Positions 61,986-64,000 of a stretch of DNA of 64,000 nucleotides are shown here, in pieces. Position numbers and translations under genes: made by a program. Under the pieces are notes generated by a model. That model saw only the letters and a program-made list of their open reading frames with translations, was not told where the DNA came from and made no database searches. The DNA is from Verminephrobacter eiseniae EF01-2 (GTDB lineage Bacteria; Pseudomonadota; Gammaproteobacteria; Burkholderiales; Burkholderiaceae_C): positions 3,038,001-3,102,000 of the forward strand of contig NC_008786.1 of the NCBI RefSeq assembly GCF_000015565.1, read 5' to 3'. How positions within the stretch are numbered: the first letter of the stretch is position 1; each line of letters starts with the position of its first letter.

Positions 61986-63554
61986 TCAAAGGAACAGCCC
62001 CCGGTACTGCTCGCGCAGCAGGTTTTTTTGCACCTTGCCCATCGCGTTGCGGGGTAGTTCGTCGACGACAAAGCAGCGTTTGGGCGTTTTGAAGTTGGCC
62101 CACTGCGCCCGCAGCGTGGCGATGATGGCTTCGCCGTCGAGCGCGGCGCCCGGCTTGGCAATCACCACGGCCACGCCGACTTCGCCGAAGTCGGGGTGGG
62201 GCACGCCCACCAGCGCACTCTCGGCCACGCCGGGCAGCGCATTGATGCAGCCTTCGATCTCGGCCGGGTAGACGTTGTAGCCGCCGCTGATGATCAAGTC
62301 CTTGCTGCGCCCGACGATGCTCAGATAGCCGCGTTCATCGAACTGGCCCAGGTCGCCGGTCTTGAACCATCGGTCGCCCGGCGCCGCGCCGGTGAAAGCC
62401 TCGGCCGTCTGCTCGGGCATGCGCCAGTAGCCCTTGAACACGTTCGGGCCTTGCACCTGGATCTGGCCGATCTGGCCCACGGGCAGGGGCTGGTCGGCAG
62501 CGTCGGCCACGCGCAGGCCCACGCCGGGCAGCGCAAAGCCGACGGTGGCGCCGCGCCGCTCGCTCTGGCCGGCATGGCGCGCATCGGCGCCGTAGGGGTT
62601 GGAACTGAGCATCAGGGTCTCGCTCATGCCGTAGCGCTCCAGGATGGAGTGGCCGGTGCGCTGCTGCCAGGCGTCGAAGGTCTCGATCAACAGCGGGGCC
62701 GAGCCGCAGATGAACAGGCGCATCCGGCTGGCGGCCTGCCGGTCCAGCCCCGGCTCGGCCAGCAGGCGCACGTAGAACGTGGGCACACCCATGAAAACCG
62801 TGGTGCGCGGCAGCGCGGCCAGCACCGCCCGAGGGTCGAACCTGGCCAGCCAGATCATCTTGCTGGCGTTGATCAGCGCGCCATGGATGGCCACGAACAG
62901 GCCGTGCACATGAAAGATCGGCAGCGCGTGGAGCAGCACGTCGCCGGGCCGAAAGCCCCAGTAGTCCTTGAGCACCAGCGCATTCGACAGCAGGTTGCCA
63001 TGGGTGAGCATCGCGCCCTTGCTGCGGCCCGTGGTGCCGCTGGTGTAGACGATGGCGGCCAAGTCGTCGGCCTGGCGCGGCACCGGCTGGTGCTGCGCGC
63101 CATGCGCGCTGGCGCGCTCGAGCAGGCTGCCGCTGCGGTCGTCACCGAGCGTGAAAACATGCTGCGTGCCCCGGGTGAAGGCGATCTTGCTGACCCAACT
63201 GAAGTTGCCGGGGGTGCACACCACCACGGCAGGCTCGGCGTTGTCGATGAAGTAGGCGATCTCGGCGCTGCGGTAGGCGGTGTTCAGCGGCAAAAACACG
63301 TGGCCGGCACGCAGCGTGGCCAGGTAGAGCAGCAGGGCCTCGACGGACTTTTCCACCTGCGCCGCGACGCGGCTGCGTTCGGGCAGTTTCAGCGCCGCGA
63401 GCAGGTTGGCGATGCGCGCGCTGGCATGGTCCAGGTCGCGCCAACTGTAGCGCAGCACGCTGCCGTCGGGCGCGCTGGTTTCCACGGCAGTGCCGTCGAG
63501 GTCGGCAGGGAAGGCGGCGCGCAGGGCGCTGAAAAGATTGTGTCCGGTCGTCAT
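61986..63554 (-). CDS. Malonyl-CoA synthetase-like AMP-forming ligase
   Basis: The 522-residue protein matches the malonyl/methylmalonyl-CoA synthetase (MatB) branch: AAIVYTSGTTGRSKGAMLTH, LPIFHVHGLFVAIHGALINA, ILERYGMSETLMLSSNPY and FKTGDLGQFDERGYLSIVGR, with the C-terminal catalytic lysine in MGKVQKNLLR. It would activate malonate to malonyl-CoA. ATG 63554 was chosen for the family N-terminus. A Bug-family receptor gene lies upstream on the same strand, in keeping with malonate uptake genes, though the pairing is only inferred. Confidence 0.83.
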   Translation of the reverse strand: MTTGHNLFSALRAAFPADLDGTAVETSAPDGSVLRYSWRDLDHASARIANLLAALKLPERSRVAAQVEKSVEALLLYLATLRAGHVFLPLNTAYRSAEIAYFIDNAEPAVVVCTPGNFSWVSKIAFTRGTQHVFTLGDDRSGSLLERASAHGAQHQPVPRQADDLAAIVYTSGTTGRSKGAMLTHGNLLSNALVLKDYWGFRPGDVLLHALPIFHVHGLFVAIHGALINASKMIWLARFDPRAVLAALPRTTVFMGVPTFYVRLLAEPGLDRQAASRMRLFICGSAPLLIETFDAWQQRTGHSILERYGMSETLMLSSNPYGADARHAGQSERRGATVGFALPGVGLRVADAADQPLPVGQIGQIQVQGPNVFKGYWRMPEQTAEAFTGAAPGDRWFKTGDLGQFDERGYLSIVGRSKDLIISGGYNVYPAEIEGCINALPGVAESALVGVPHPDFGEVGVAVVIAKPGAALDGEAIIATLRAQWANFKTPKRCFVVDELPRNAMGKVQKNLLREQYRGLFL

Positions 63555-63683
63555 GGCAGGTGGATGGCAGGGTTTGTGGCAGTGATGCATCGACTCTGTT
63601 TTCGATGGCTGTTGGTGCACGGAAATCATGCGCTGCAACTCGTTTCGATACTCTGAATGCTGCGCAATGCAGCGGCATCGATC

Positions 63684-64000
63684 TCAATCGGGCTTTACGC
63701 CGGCAGTCTTGACCACTTGGGCCCAGCGCCTGAGCTCGCTGCCGACAAAGGCGCCGAACTGCTGCTGCGTCATGCCGCCGTAGTCCGCGCCGTTGCTGGC
63801 CCACAGGGCCTTGATGTTTTCGGCGCTCCCCAGGCGCTGGATTTCATCGACGATGCGCGCCTGCACCTCGGCGGGCGTGCCCCGGGGCGCCCACAGGCCG
63901 TACCAGGTGGTCACGGTGTAGTCGGGCAAACCCACTTCGGCGGCGCAGGGAATATCCGGCAAGGCCGGGTTGCGCCGGGCGCCCGAGACCATCAGCGCCT
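63684..64000 (-). CDS. Bug-family binding protein, C-terminal part (partial at window edge)
   Basis: The visible C-terminal ~105 residues (PDIPCAAEVGLPDYTVTTWY, GLWAPRGTPAEVQARIVDEI, FGAFVGSELRRWAQVVKTAG) match the second lobe of Bug receptors. The gene begins beyond base 64000. It precedes the MatB-like gene on the same strand by 129 bases. The ligand is unknown; a dicarboxylate such as malonate is possible from context. Confidence 0.82.
   Translation of the reverse strand, partial: ALMVSGARRNPALPDIPCAAEVGLPDYTVTTWYGLWAPRGTPAEVQARIVDEIQRLGSAENIKALWASNGADYGGMTQQQFGAFVGSELRRWAQVVKTAGVKPD

Overview
The window is a high-GC (roughly 60-70% by eye in core genes) betaproteobacterial chromosome segment, most likely from the Comamonadaceae (Acidovorax/Verminephrobacter type). 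This is inferred from gene content: several Bug-family tripartite-tricarboxylate binding proteins, arginine-type EarP, the rimP-nusA-infB-rbfA-truB-typA operon, sucCD and a type-2 argC. Decayed genes, small in-gene tandem repeats and mobile-element relics are frequent, which suggests a genome in flux. Species assignment is inference only.

Layout. 1-0.9 kb: the end of an IS630-family element beside the 3' remnant of an NYN/OST-HTH gene. 0.9-11.4 kb: housekeeping (tRNA-His, ppiD, tRNA-Val, hupB with a readable promoter, a tartrate/D-malate dehydrogenase, pgsA, uvrC, a Bug protein, the first fold-back element, earP, gloA, an RHH protein). 11.4-13.6 kb: a GMC flavoprotein dehydrogenase with its Tat-signal small subunit. 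13.96-24.1 kb: a tight ten-gene leftward operon for a sugar acid or related polyol: GntR regulator, internally deleted SMP-30 lactonase, beta-propeller, sugar ABC importer, PdxA-like dehydrogenase, enolase-superfamily dehydratase, exported diheme cytochrome c, DHDPS-family lyase. 24.1-34.7 kb: a LIV-type ABC importer with two CoA-ligase-type genes, an enoyl-CoA hydratase and an OsmC protein, bracketed by two directly oriented 80-bp relics of one insertion sequence. Sampled lines from 14-34 kb are AT-richer (52-57% GC) than the core (77% in one infB line), so this stretch looks like accessory DNA.

34.8-43.1 kb: a decayed permease gene, an EstB-like serine hydrolase, sucCD, argC, a DinG-type helicase, an NlpC/P60 lipoprotein and two more copies of the fold-back element. 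43.2-50.6 kb: an XRE-cupin regulator with two matching 19-bp operator-like sites, divergent from a transporter and amine-oxidation cluster (DUF3311 protein, sodium:solute symporter, VOC protein, RidA, DHDPS-family deaminase/lyase and a three-subunit flavoprotein dehydrogenase). The set resembles hydroxyproline catabolism. 50.6-51.1 kb: an exact 60-bp triple tandem repeat and a decayed Bug gene. 51.3-61.8 kb: the translation operon rimP-nusA-infB-rbfA-truB-typA, followed by a DMT transporter and an enoyl-CoA-hydratase-family hydrolase; RimP carries five in-frame 30-bp repeats. 62-64 kb: a malonyl-CoA-synthetase-like ligase and the end of another Bug protein.

The strongest leads are the ~163-bp fold-back element present three times (one copy supplies the stop codon of the dinG-like gene), the paired operators of the XRE-cupin regulator, and the sugar-acid operon that combines import, catabolism and its own periplasmic cytochrome c. 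A fourth lead is a recurring pattern of internal gene deletions, two of which keep the reading frame.
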